Source: Streptomyces sp. NRRL S-1022 (GTDB lineage Bacteria > Actinomycetota > Actinomycetes > Streptomycetales > Streptomycetaceae). Taken from it: a stretch of 64,000 bases of DNA. The notes under the pieces are model-generated. The model had not been told where the DNA came from, ran no database searches, and worked only from the letters and a program-made list of their open reading frames with translations. The position numbers and the translations under genes were made by a program. The stretch spans positions 39,834 through 103,833 of the forward strand of contig NZ_JOIU01000028.1 in NCBI RefSeq assembly GCF_000720135.1. Reading direction: 5' to 3'. Shown one piece after another: positions 56,368 through 64,000 of this stretch (position 1 is the first letter of the stretch; each line of letters opens with the position of its first letter).

Positions 56368-57810
56368 TCAGGCGTCGAGTTCGCGGACCGCCGCCGCGAA
56401 CGCGTCACCGCGCTGGTTGTAGTTGGTGAACATGTCCATGGAGGCACAGGCCGGGGCCAGCAGCACCGTGTCGCCGGGCTGAGCCAGCCGCTTCGCTTCC
56501 GTCACCGCCTGGAGCATCGCCTCAGTGTCGGTCCGGTCGAGGTCGACCACGGGTACTTCCGGGGCGTGTCGCGCGAGGGCGTCGCGGATCAGCGCGCGGT
56601 CGGCGCCGATCAGGACCGCGCCGCGCAGCCGCTTCGCCGACTTGGCGACCAGCTCGTCGAAGGTCGCGCCCTTCGCCAGACCGCCCGCAATCCATACGAT
56701 CGGTTCATATGCCGCCAAGGAGGCTTCCGCGGCATGGGTGTTCGTCGCCTTGGAGTCGTCCACGTATGCGACGCCGTCGATGTCGGCGACGTGCGCGATG
56801 CGGTGGGCGTCCGGCCGGAAGGCCCGCAGACCGTCCCGTACGGCCCGGGCGGGCACCCCGAAGGCGCGCGCCAGGGCCGCGGCGGCAAGGGCGTTGGCGA
56901 TGTTGTGCGGGGCCGGCGGGTCGACGTCGGAGACCTCGGCCAGCTCCTGCGCGTTCTTCTGCCGGTCCGCCACGAAGGCGCGGTCGACCAGGATGCCCTC
57001 CACGACGCCGAGTTCGGAGGGACCGGGCGTGCCCAGGGTGAACCCGACGGCCCGGCAGCCCTCTTCGACATCGGCCTCGCGGACGAGGTCCTCGGTGGCC
57101 TTGTCGGCGACGTTGTAGACGCAGGCGACCTTGTTGCCCTCGTAGATACGGCCCTTGTCGCGCGCGTAGGCCTCCATGGAGCCGTGCCAGTCGAGGTGGT
57201 CCGGCGCGAGGTTGAGGACGGCCGCGGAGTGGGCGCGCAGGGAGGGCGCCCAGTGCAGCTGGTAGCTGGACAGCTCCACGGCGAGCACGTCGTACTGCTC
57301 CTCGCCGAGGACCGCGTCCAGCAGGGAGACGCCGATGTTGCCCACGGCGGCCGTGCGCAGGCCCGCCGCCCGCAGGATGGAGGCGAGCATCTGGACGGTC
57401 GTGGTCTTGCCGTTGGTGCCCGTCACGGCCAGCCAGGGGGCCGCGTCGGGGCCGCGCAGCCGCCAGGCCAGCTCCACGTCGCCCCAGACCGGCACCCCGG
57501 CCTGCCCGGCGGCGCGGAACAGCGGCTTGTCGGGCTGCCAGCCGGGCGCGGTGACGATCAGCTCGGTGCCCTCCGGGAGGGTCGCCCCGTCGCCGAGGCG
57601 CACGGTGATGCCGAGCGCCTCCAGCTCCGCGGCCTGCTCACGCGCGCGTGCGTCGTCGCCGTCGTTGACGACCGTGACGATCGCCCCGCGCGCGTGCAGC
57701 ACCTTCGCCGCCGGGACGCCGGAGACGCCGAGCCCGGCCACGGTGACGTGCTTGCCCTGGAAGTCGGAAGGCCCAGAAGGCACCGAGGAGGTCACTTGTC
57801 CGCTGCCCAT
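56368..57810 (-). CDS. murD: UDP-N-acetylmuramoylalanine-D-glutamate ligase
   Basis: 480 residues. Adds D-Glu to UDP-MurNAc-L-Ala. N-terminal Rossmann-like VTVAGLGVSGVPAAKVLHARG, ATP loop AVTGTNGKTTTVQMLAS, and the Mur ligase blocks LSSYQLHWAPSL, LNLAPDHLDWHGSMEAYARDKGRI, FRPDAHRIAHV and VDDSKATNTHAAEASL. Start uncertain: ATG 57810 (MGSGQVTSS) overlaps mraY by 19 bases, while GTG 57795 would give a GTGA overlap (475 residues). Both precede the first domain. Confidence 0.96.
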   Translation of the reverse strand: MGSGQVTSSVPSGPSDFQGKHVTVAGLGVSGVPAAKVLHARGAIVTVVNDGDDARAREQAAELEALGITVRLGDGATLPEGTELIVTAPGWQPDKPLFRAAGQAGVPVWGDVELAWRLRGPDAAPWLAVTGTNGKTTTVQMLASILRAAGLRTAAVGNIGVSLLDAVLGEEQYDVLAVELSSYQLHWAPSLRAHSAAVLNLAPDHLDWHGSMEAYARDKGRIYEGNKVACVYNVADKATEDLVREADVEEGCRAVGFTLGTPGPSELGVVEGILVDRAFVADRQKNAQELAEVSDVDPPAPHNIANALAAAALARAFGVPARAVRDGLRAFRPDAHRIAHVADIDGVAYVDDSKATNTHAAEASLAAYEPIVWIAGGLAKGATFDELVAKSAKRLRGAVLIGADRALIRDALARHAPEVPVVDLDRTDTEAMLQAVTEAKRLAQPGDTVLLAPACASMDMFTNYNQRGDAFAAAVRELDA

Positions 57811-58865
57811 CCTGCGTAGAAGAGGCCCAGTCCGACGATCACACAGATTCCCTGGATGATCCAGAAGCGGACCACCACCAGGACCTCGGACCAGCCCTTG
57901 AGTTCGAAGTGGTGCTGGAGGGGTGCCATCCGGAAGACGCGCTTGCCGGTCAGCCGGAAGGAGCCGACCTGGATGACGACCGACATGGTGATGAGGACGA
58001 ACAGGCCGCCCATGATGGCCACCAGCAGCTCCGTGCGGGAGAGGATGGCCAGGCCGGTGAGGACGCCGCCGAGGGCGAGCGAACCGGTGTCGCCCATGAA
58101 GATCTTCGCCGGCGAGGTGTTCCACCACAGGAAGCCCAGGCAGGCGCCCATCAGCGCGGAGGCGACCACGGCCAGGTCCAGCGGGTCGCGCACCTCGTAG
58201 CAGGCGCCCGGGTTGGTCAGGGTGCCCGCGTTGGCGCAGGACTCCTGGAACTGCCAGACGCCGATGAAGGTGTAGGCGCCGAAGACGAGCACGGAGGCGC
58301 CGGTGGCCAGACCGTCCAGGCCGTCGGTGAGGTTCACGCCGTTCGACATCGCGAGGATCATGAACAGCGCCCAGACCACGAACAGCACCGGGCCGATCGA
58401 CCAGCCGAAGTCGGTGATGAACGACAGCTTGGTGGAGGCGGGGGTGTTGCCGCGGGCGTCGGAGAACTGCAGCGACAGCACCGCGAAGGCGATGCCGACG
58501 ATCAGCTGGCCGGCCATCTTCGCCTTGGCCCGCAGACCCAGCGACCGCCGCTTGACGATCTTGATGTAGTCGTCGAGGAAGCCGACCAGGCCCATGCCGA
58601 ACATCAGGCCGAGGACCAGCAGCCCGGAGTAGGTGGGCGGGTAACCGGTGATGAGCTTGCTCAGGAAGTACGCGGCGATCGTCGCCAGGATGAAGGCGAT
58701 GCCGCCCATGGTCGGCGTACCGCGCTTGCTGGCGTGCTCGCGCGGGCCGTCGTCACGGATGTACTGGCCGTAGCCCTTGCGGGCGAGAAGCTTGATCAGC
58801 AGCGGGGTGCCGACCAGCGTCAGGAAGAGGCCAATGACTCCTGAGAACAGGATCTGCTTCATCAT
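57792..58865 (-). CDS. mraY: Phospho-N-acetylmuramoyl-pentapeptide transferase
   Basis: 357 residues, ten transmembrane helices. Transfers phospho-MurNAc-pentapeptide to undecaprenyl phosphate to give lipid I. Family motifs: DDGPREHASKRGTPTMGGIAF, GFLDDYIKIVKRRSLGLRAKAKM (Asp pair), NGVNLTDGLDGLATG and MGDTGSLALGG, then RMAPLQHHFELKGWSE. ATG 58865 overlaps the murF TGA (ATGA). Confidence 0.98.
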   Translation of the reverse strand: MMKQILFSGVIGLFLTLVGTPLLIKLLARKGYGQYIRDDGPREHASKRGTPTMGGIAFILATIAAYFLSKLITGYPPTYSGLLVLGLMFGMGLVGFLDDYIKIVKRRSLGLRAKAKMAGQLIVGIAFAVLSLQFSDARGNTPASTKLSFITDFGWSIGPVLFVVWALFMILAMSNGVNLTDGLDGLATGASVLVFGAYTFIGVWQFQESCANAGTLTNPGACYEVRDPLDLAVVASALMGACLGFLWWNTSPAKIFMGDTGSLALGGVLTGLAILSRTELLVAIMGGLFVLITMSVVIQVGSFRLTGKRVFRMAPLQHHFELKGWSEVLVVVRFWIIQGICVIVGLGLFYAGWAADK

Positions 58866-60268
58866 CGGGCGGCAACCTCACCCTCGGCACCGGTCTCGGT
58901 GAGCGCCTGGGCGACGCTCTCCAGCCCCACCGACCGGGACGCCTTCACGAGCACGACGTCCCCCGGGCGCAACTCGCTGCGCAACAGGTCGATCGCCGCC
59001 TGTGCGTCGGACACGTGCACCGACTCCTCACCCCACGAACCCTCGTTATATGCGCCCAATTGCAGCCAGGAGGCCTCAATCCCCCCGACGGCGACGAGCT
59101 TGCTGACGTTGAGCCGGACGGCGAGCCGTCCGACGGCGTCGTGCTCGGCGAGCGCCTCGTCCCCCAGCTCGGCCATCTTGCCGAGCACCGCCCACGTGCG
59201 GCGCCCCTTGCCCATGGCCGCGAGCGCCCTCAGGGCGGCCCGCATGGACTCGGGGTTGGCGTTGTAGGCGTCGTTGACGATGGTCACGCCGTCCGGGCGC
59301 TCGGTGACCTCCATGCGCCAGCGGGAGAGGGAGCCCGCCTCGGAGAGCGCGAGGGCGATCTCTTCCGCGGACATGCCCAGCTCATGGGCGACGGCGGCCG
59401 CGGCGAGCGCGTTCGACACGTGGTGCTCACCGTACAGGCGCATCGTCACATCGCTTGCACCGGAGGGTGTGTGAAGCCTGAAGGCGGGCTGTCCGCTGTC
59501 CGTGAGTCGTACGTTCTCGGCGCGTACGTCCGCTTCGGCCGACTCTCCGAAAAGGACCACCTTCGCCTTGGTACGGGCGGCCATGGCCCGCACCAGCGGG
59601 TCGTCGGCGTTGAGGATCGCCGCCCCGTCCTCCGGGAGGGCCTCCACGAGTTCGCCCTTGGCCTGGGCGATCTGCTCGCGCCCGCCGAACTCGCCGATGT
59701 GGGCGGTGCCGACGTTGAGCACCAGACCGATCCTCGGCGGGGTGAGACCGGCGAGGTAGCGGATGTGCCCGATGCCGCGGGCGCCCATCTCCAGCACGAG
59801 GAACCTGGTCTCCTCGGTGGCGGACAGGGCGGTCAGCGGCAGCCCGATCTCGTTGTTGAGCGAGCCGGGCGTGAAGACGGTCGGCGCCTTGCGGCGGAGC
59901 ACCTGGGCGATGAGGTCCTTGGTGCTGGTCTTGCCGGCCGAGCCGGTGAGGGCGACGAGGGTCGCGCCGAGCCGGCGTACGACGTGCCGGGCGAGGGCGC
60001 CGAGGGCCGTCTGCACGTCCTCCACGACGATCGCGGGCACGCCGACCGGCCGGGACGCCAGCACGGCGACCGCGCCGGCCGCGACGACCTGCGGCGCGTA
60101 GTCGTGGCCGTCCACGCGCTCGCCGACGAAGGCGGCGAACAGGCTGCCGGGCACCACCTCACGGGAGTCCCGGACGACCGGTCCCGTCACCTGCACGGAC
60201 GGATCCGGTATGTCGTGCGTCTGCCCGCCGACGACTGCTGCGATCTCGGCGAGGGAGAGGGCGATCAC
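58862..60268 (-). CDS. murF: UDP-N-acetylmuramoyl-tripeptide-D-alanyl-D-alanine ligase
   Basis: 468 residues. Adds D-Ala-D-Ala to the tripeptide precursor. ATP loop ALTGSAGKTSTKDLIAQVL (GSAGKTST in place of the usual GTNGKT is normal for MurF), LEMGARGIGHIRYLAGLTPP, LNVGTAHIGEFGG, GEHHVSNALAAAAVAHELG and IVNDAYNANPESMRAAL. GTG start 4 bases after murE, ending in overlap with mraY. Confidence 0.97.
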   Translation of the reverse strand: MIALSLAEIAAVVGGQTHDIPDPSVQVTGPVVRDSREVVPGSLFAAFVGERVDGHDYAPQVVAAGAVAVLASRPVGVPAIVVEDVQTALGALARHVVRRLGATLVALTGSAGKTSTKDLIAQVLRRKAPTVFTPGSLNNEIGLPLTALSATEETRFLVLEMGARGIGHIRYLAGLTPPRIGLVLNVGTAHIGEFGGREQIAQAKGELVEALPEDGAAILNADDPLVRAMAARTKAKVVLFGESAEADVRAENVRLTDSGQPAFRLHTPSGASDVTMRLYGEHHVSNALAAAAVAHELGMSAEEIALALSEAGSLSRWRMEVTERPDGVTIVNDAYNANPESMRAALRALAAMGKGRRTWAVLGKMAELGDEALAEHDAVGRLAVRLNVSKLVAVGGIEASWLQLGAYNEGSWGEESVHVSDAQAAIDLLRSELRPGDVVLVKASRSVGLESVAQALTETGAEGEVAAR

Positions 60269-60272
60269 AAGT

Positions 60273-61793
60273 TCATCCCTGGGTCTTCTGGATAGCTTCG
60301 CGAAGCACCTGGCGGTCGTCGAAGGGACGGACCACGCCGGCGATGTCCTGGCCCTGCTCGTGGCCCTTGCCCGCGACCAGCACGGTGTCGCCGGCCTGGG
60401 CGCGGCCCACGGCGGCGGCGACGGCGGCGGCCCGGTCCTCGAAGAGGAGCACCTCGCCGCGCTCGTGCGCGGGCACGGAGGCCGCGCCCCGGAGCATGGT
60501 CGCGAGGATCGCGAGCGGGTCCTCGGAGCGGGGGTTGTCGGAGGTCAGTACGGCCGTGTCGGCGAGCCGGGCCGCGGCGGCGCCCATCGGGGCGCGCTTG
60601 GTCTCGTCCCGGTCGCCGCCGCAGCCGAGGACGACGTGCAGCCGGCCCTTGGTGACCTTGCGCAGCGCCTTGAGCACCGACTCGACGGCGTCGGTCTTGT
60701 GGGCGTAGTCGACGACCGCGAGGTAGGGCTGCCCGGCGTCGACGCGCTCCAGACGCCCGGGGACGCCCGGGACGGCGGCGATGCCGTCGGCGGCGGTCTG
60801 CGGGTCGAGGCCGGCCACGGCGAGGGCGACGACGGCGGCGAGGGTGTTCGCCACGTTGAACGGGCCCGGCAGCGGCGACTTGGCGTGGATGCGCTCGCCG
60901 TTCGGGCCGAGCACGGTGAACGTCGAGTCCATGGGGCCGATCTGGACGTCCTGGGCGCGCCAGTCGGCGTCGGGGTGGCCCTCGGCGGAGAAGGTGACGA
61001 CCGGGACGGTCGCCTCCCGCGCGAGCCGGCGCCCGTACTCGTCGTCGGCGTTGACCACGCCGAGCCTGCTGCGTTCCGGGGTGAAGAGCTGTGCCTTGGC
61101 CCGGAAGTAGTCCTCCATGCCGGAGTGGAACTCCATGTGTTCCGGGCTGAGGTTGGTGAAGACGGCGATGTCGAAGACGCAGCCGTCGACCCGGCCGAGG
61201 ACCAGGGCGTGGCTGGAGACCTCCATGGCGACCGCCGTGACGCCCTCCTCGCGCATGACGGCGAACAGGGCCTGGAGGTCGGTGGCTTCGGGGGTGGTGC
61301 GCTCGGACTTGATCCGCTCCTCGCCGATGCGGATCTCCACCGTGCCGATGAGTCCGGTGCGGTGGGACGCGCCCAGGCCGCCCTCGACGAGATAGGCGGT
61401 GGTGGTCTTGCCGGAGGTGCCGGTGATGCCGATCTGGAGCAGGTCGCGGCCCGGGCGGCGGTAGATGGTGGCCGCCAGCTCCCCCATCCGTCCGCGCGGG
61501 TCCTCGACGACCAGGACGGGCAGTCCGGTCGCGGCGGCCCGCTCGGCCCCGGTGGGGTCGGTGAGTACGGCGGCGGCGCCCAGGCTCGCGGCCTGGGTGA
61601 CGAAGTCCGCGCCGTGCAGACGGGCGCCCGGGAGGGCTGCGTACAGGTCGCCGGGGCGGACGGCGCGCGAGTCGTGGGTGATCCCCGTAATCTCGGCGGC
61701 GCCCTGCGGCGCGGTGACACCCAGCTGGTCGGCGAGCTCCGCGAGCGGGGTGGCGGGGAGCTGCGTCGGCCGGGGCAGTCCCGGATAGGTCAC
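60273..61793 (-). CDS. murE: UDP-N-acetylmuramoyl-tripeptide synthetase (MurE)
   Basis: 506 residues from GTG 61793 (VTYPGLPRPTQLPATPLAEL). Adds the third residue of the stem peptide, LL-diaminopimelate in Streptomyces (lineage knowledge). ATP loop GITGTSGKTTTAYLVEGGL, EVSSHALVLGRVDG, FTNLSPEHMEFHSGMEDYFRAKAQLF and the C-terminal TSDNPRSEDPLAI motif expected for diaminopimelate-type enzymes. An ATG at 61928 would add 45 residues. I prefer GTG 61793: GAAGGG lies 7 bases upstream, the extra segment has poor third-position GC bias and contains a hairpin (61881-61895), and the family N-terminus matches. Confidence 0.95.
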   Translation of the reverse strand: MTYPGLPRPTQLPATPLAELADQLGVTAPQGAAEITGITHDSRAVRPGDLYAALPGARLHGADFVTQAASLGAAAVLTDPTGAERAAATGLPVLVVEDPRGRMGELAATIYRRPGRDLLQIGITGTSGKTTTAYLVEGGLGASHRTGLIGTVEIRIGEERIKSERTTPEATDLQALFAVMREEGVTAVAMEVSSHALVLGRVDGCVFDIAVFTNLSPEHMEFHSGMEDYFRAKAQLFTPERSRLGVVNADDEYGRRLAREATVPVVTFSAEGHPDADWRAQDVQIGPMDSTFTVLGPNGERIHAKSPLPGPFNVANTLAAVVALAVAGLDPQTAADGIAAVPGVPGRLERVDAGQPYLAVVDYAHKTDAVESVLKALRKVTKGRLHVVLGCGGDRDETKRAPMGAAAARLADTAVLTSDNPRSEDPLAILATMLRGAASVPAHERGEVLLFEDRAAAVAAAVGRAQAGDTVLVAGKGHEQGQDIAGVVRPFDDRQVLREAIQKTQG

Positions 61794-61971
61794 GGGTTGG
61801 CCCTTCTGGGTGGTTTGGGACTGATCAGCGTGTGGCACGGCGGTGAGCGTACCGGGCGCACCCGCTCCGGAGCGAAGTGAGGGGCCTGCGGCCCCGTGGT
61901 TCCCGGCGTCGGGGGTGATCGTTGTCACGAGCTCGTTCCTGGTGTTTCCGTGCTGATCAGGGTGGCGCTGA

Positions 61972-63945
61972 TCAGGGCTTGTACTCGACGGGCAGGCTGG
62001 CCGGCTTCGCCCCGGTCGGCGGGATCTGGAGGGTCTTCAGGGCGAACTCCATCACCTGCTTGTAGATGGGACCGCAGATCTGGCCACCGAAGTAGCTGCC
62101 GGCGGTGGCGTTCTGGATGGCGCAGTAGACGGTGATCCGCGGGTTGTCGGCGGGCGCGAAGCCGGCGAACGACGAGGTGTAGCCGCGGTAGCGGCCGGTG
62201 GCCGGATCCACGCGGTTCGCCGTGCCGGTCTTGCCCGCGACCCGGTACCCGGGGATGCGGGCCTTCACGCCGGTGCCCTGCTCGTCGTCGACGACGGACT
62301 CCAGCATCTGGGCGAGGCTCTTGGCCGTCCTGGCGCTGACGACCCGGGTCTGCCGGGGCTTGGGGGCCGGGGCGAAGCGGCCGTCGGCGCCCTTGGTGCC
62401 GCGCACCAGGGTCGGTACGACGCGGACGCCGCCGTTGGCGATGGTCGAGTACACGGACGCGGCCTGCATGGCGTTGATGGAGAAGCCCTGGCCGAAAGGG
62501 ATCGTGTACTGCTGCGAGGTGGACCACTTCTGCGGCGGCGCGAGGATGCCGGGGGTCTCGCCGGGGAAGCGGAGGCCGGTGTAGCTGCCGATGCCGAACT
62601 TGCGCAGGTACCGGTGGAGGACGTTGTTGGCCTCCGGCTGACTCTTGCCGAGTTCGCCGGTGGCCAGGATGGTGCCGATGTTGCTGGACTTGGCGAGCAC
62701 GCCGTTGAGCGTGAGGTACCAGGTGGCGTGGTCGATGTCGTCCTGGAAGAGCCGGTCGCCGCGGTGCAGCCGGTTGGGTACGACGACATGGGTGAGCGGG
62801 GTCGCCACGTTCTGCTCCAGCACGGCCGCCATGGACATCACCTTGGCGGTGGAGCCGGGCTCGTAGGCGTCCTGGAGGGCCGCGTTGCCCATGGCGTCGC
62901 CGTCGGCCTTCGCCAGGTCGTTCGGGTCGAAGCCGGGCGAGTTGGCCATGGCGAGGATCTGGCCGGTGCGGGTGTCCTGCACGATGACGTAGCCGCGGTC
63001 CGCCTTGGACTGCTTCACCTGCTCGGTGATGGCGTTCTGGGCGGCCCACTGGATGTCGCGGTCGATGGTCAGCTCGACGTCGGCGCCGGGCACCGCGGGC
63101 GTCTCGGTGGACCCGACGGTGGGCACCTCGCGGCCGCCGGCCTGGGCGTAGCGGACCTTGCCGTCCTTGCCGGAGAGCTGCTTGTCCAGCTCCTGCTCGA
63201 TGCCGCCGCCGCCCTTGCCGTCGGCGTTGACCCAGCCCAGTATCCCGGCGGCCAGGTCGCCGTTGGGGTACACGCGCTGGCTGCTGGGGTCGGCGAAGAC
63301 GCCGGCCAGCACGTTGGCGGTGGTGTGGTCGGTCTCCGCCTTGTTGGCGAGCGCGGTCTTCAGGTCCTTGATCTGCTTCCAGACCTGCGGGGTCTGCCGG
63401 GCGGCGAGCCGGGTGTAGCGGGAGTTCCGGTTCTCCGGGCGCAGCTTCCTGACGAGCGCGGCCTGGTCCTGGCCGAGGATCGGGGCGAGCAGCGCGGCGG
63501 CCTGCTCGGGTCCGTCGGTGATCTTCAGCTGCTTGGCGCTGAACATCGTCGGGTCGGCCGTGATGTCGTACGCGTCCTCGCTGACGGCCAGCGCGACACC
63601 GTTGCGGTCGGTGATCTCGCCGCGCTCGGCGGCCAGCGTGTGCACCACGTACCGGTTCTGCTCGGCGCGTGCCGTGTAGGCGCTCGCGTCGACGGCCTGG
63701 ACCTGGAGCAGCCGTACCGCGAAGGCGAGCAGCACCAGCGTCAGGGCGAGGCTGACCAGGCGCAGCCGGGGCCGGGGGCTGCCGAGCCGGAGGGGCTGCG
63801 TCACCGGGGGCCGGGCCCCGCCGGGGCGGCGGACCGGCCGGGCACCGGGGCCGGCCTGCCGCCGGACGGCACCCCGCGGCCGCGGGGGCTTGGCGGGTCC
63901 GGGCACCCGGCGGCGCGGTGCTTGCCTGTCGGACACTTCCGTCAC
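61972..63945 (-). CDS. ftsI: FtsI, septal class B penicillin-binding protein (transpeptidase)
   Basis: 657 residues. A basic Arg/Pro-rich cytoplasmic N-terminus (about 60 residues) and one transmembrane helix (LRLVSLALTLVLLAFAVRLLQV) precede the dimerisation domain beginning RGEITDRNGVALAVSEDAYD. The transpeptidase domain has catalytic Ser365 in STAK (365-368), SSN at 420-422 (AKSSNIG) and KTG at 572-574 (VAGKTGTANRV). It crosslinks septal wall with FtsW. GTG 63945 overlaps the stop of the upstream partial gene (GTGA). Confidence 0.97.
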   Translation of the reverse strand: MTEVSDRQAPRRRVPGPAKPPRPRGAVRRQAGPGARPVRRPGGARPPVTQPLRLGSPRPRLRLVSLALTLVLLAFAVRLLQVQAVDASAYTARAEQNRYVVHTLAAERGEITDRNGVALAVSEDAYDITADPTMFSAKQLKITDGPEQAAALLAPILGQDQAALVRKLRPENRNSRYTRLAARQTPQVWKQIKDLKTALANKAETDHTTANVLAGVFADPSSQRVYPNGDLAAGILGWVNADGKGGGGIEQELDKQLSGKDGKVRYAQAGGREVPTVGSTETPAVPGADVELTIDRDIQWAAQNAITEQVKQSKADRGYVIVQDTRTGQILAMANSPGFDPNDLAKADGDAMGNAALQDAYEPGSTAKVMSMAAVLEQNVATPLTHVVVPNRLHRGDRLFQDDIDHATWYLTLNGVLAKSSNIGTILATGELGKSQPEANNVLHRYLRKFGIGSYTGLRFPGETPGILAPPQKWSTSQQYTIPFGQGFSINAMQAASVYSTIANGGVRVVPTLVRGTKGADGRFAPAPKPRQTRVVSARTAKSLAQMLESVVDDEQGTGVKARIPGYRVAGKTGTANRVDPATGRYRGYTSSFAGFAPADNPRITVYCAIQNATAGSYFGGQICGPIYKQVMEFALKTLQIPPTGAKPASLPVEYKP

Positions 63946-64000
63946 CTGCCGGGGGTCGGGGTGGGGATGGGCTGGGGGGCGGCGGGCGGCGCCGGGAGGG
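63942..64000 (-). CDS. C-terminal end of a probable FtsL-like division protein, partial
   Basis: Only the last 18 codons are in the window (LPAPPAAPQPIPTPTPGR and TGA). The frame is open to the right edge, and its stop overlaps the ftsI GTG. The Pro/Ala-rich tail says little about function. In Streptomyces the gene directly upstream of ftsI encodes a small membrane protein annotated as FtsL-like, preceded by rsmH (mraW); assignment rests on that gene order. Confidence 0.6.
   Translation of the reverse strand, partial: LPAPPAAPQPIPTPTPGR

Overview
The window is a stretch of Streptomyces (or very closely related actinobacterial) core chromosome. The DNA is very GC-rich with strong G/C bias at third codon positions. 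GTG starts are common, and neighbouring genes often share a 4-base GTGA or ATGA junction. Gene content and order (trpCMBA, trpE with hisI, hisDCB-hisH-priA-hisF, dnaE, lspA, ileS, divIVA-sepG-sepF-yggS-pgeF-ftsZ-ftsQ-murG-ftsW-murD-mraY-murF-murE-ftsI) match the well-known Streptomyces arrangement. I see no insertion sequence, prophage, CRISPR array, rRNA or tRNA.

Layout. 1-2.7 kb: the 3' end of a PfkB sugar kinase, coupled to a class III CoA-transferase and a CitE/HpcH-type lyase, closed by a terminator. 2.7-4.5 kb: lgt and a membrane-anchored DsbA-like protein. 4.6-11.5 kb: tryptophan genes on the minus strand (hisI-trpE, three small conserved membrane proteins, trpC-trpM-trpB-trpA). 11.6-13.9 kb: a TIGR03085 protein, a VOC protein and an MFS exporter. 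13.9-19.7 kb: the histidine operon. It includes a 54-residue membrane protein and a RidA protein, and its hisA gene is of the bifunctional priA type, which explains the absence of trpF. 19.9-28.2 kb: mostly uncharacterised genes (a pentapeptide-like membrane protein, a helical-repeat protein, a LON-substrate-binding-domain protein, YbaK, an ABC transporter, a NYN-domain protein and a 55-residue basic protein). 28.3-31.8 kb: dnaE. 32-43.7 kb: DUF2252, a second DsbA-like protein, phoD, a dienelactone hydrolase, mscS, a Na+/H+ antiporter, a GNAT enzyme, an RluD-type synthase, lspA, and a DksA-type zinc-finger protein with a huge Lys/Ala-rich tail. 44-47.4 kb: ileS behind a T-box leader. 47.7-64 kb: the division and cell wall (dcw) cluster, all on the minus strand and running off the right end into a probable ftsL-like gene.

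The genes fall into working groups. The trp and his genes share PriA. lgt and lspA are successive steps of lipoprotein maturation. The dcw cluster makes lipid II (murE, murF, mraY, murD, murG) and drives septation and polar growth (ftsZ, ftsQ, ftsW, ftsI, sepF, sepG, divIVA). murC, ftsA and ddl are not in the cluster as seen here. The clearest regulatory element is the ileS T-box. Its alternative pairings can be read base by base and indicate translational control through sequestration of the ribosome binding site. I found no wholly new multi-gene system. The best leads are the conserved membrane-protein trio in the trp locus, the small unlisted genes (trpM, a 54-aa his-operon protein, a 55-aa protein), the DksA-tail protein, and several promoters that look leaderless.
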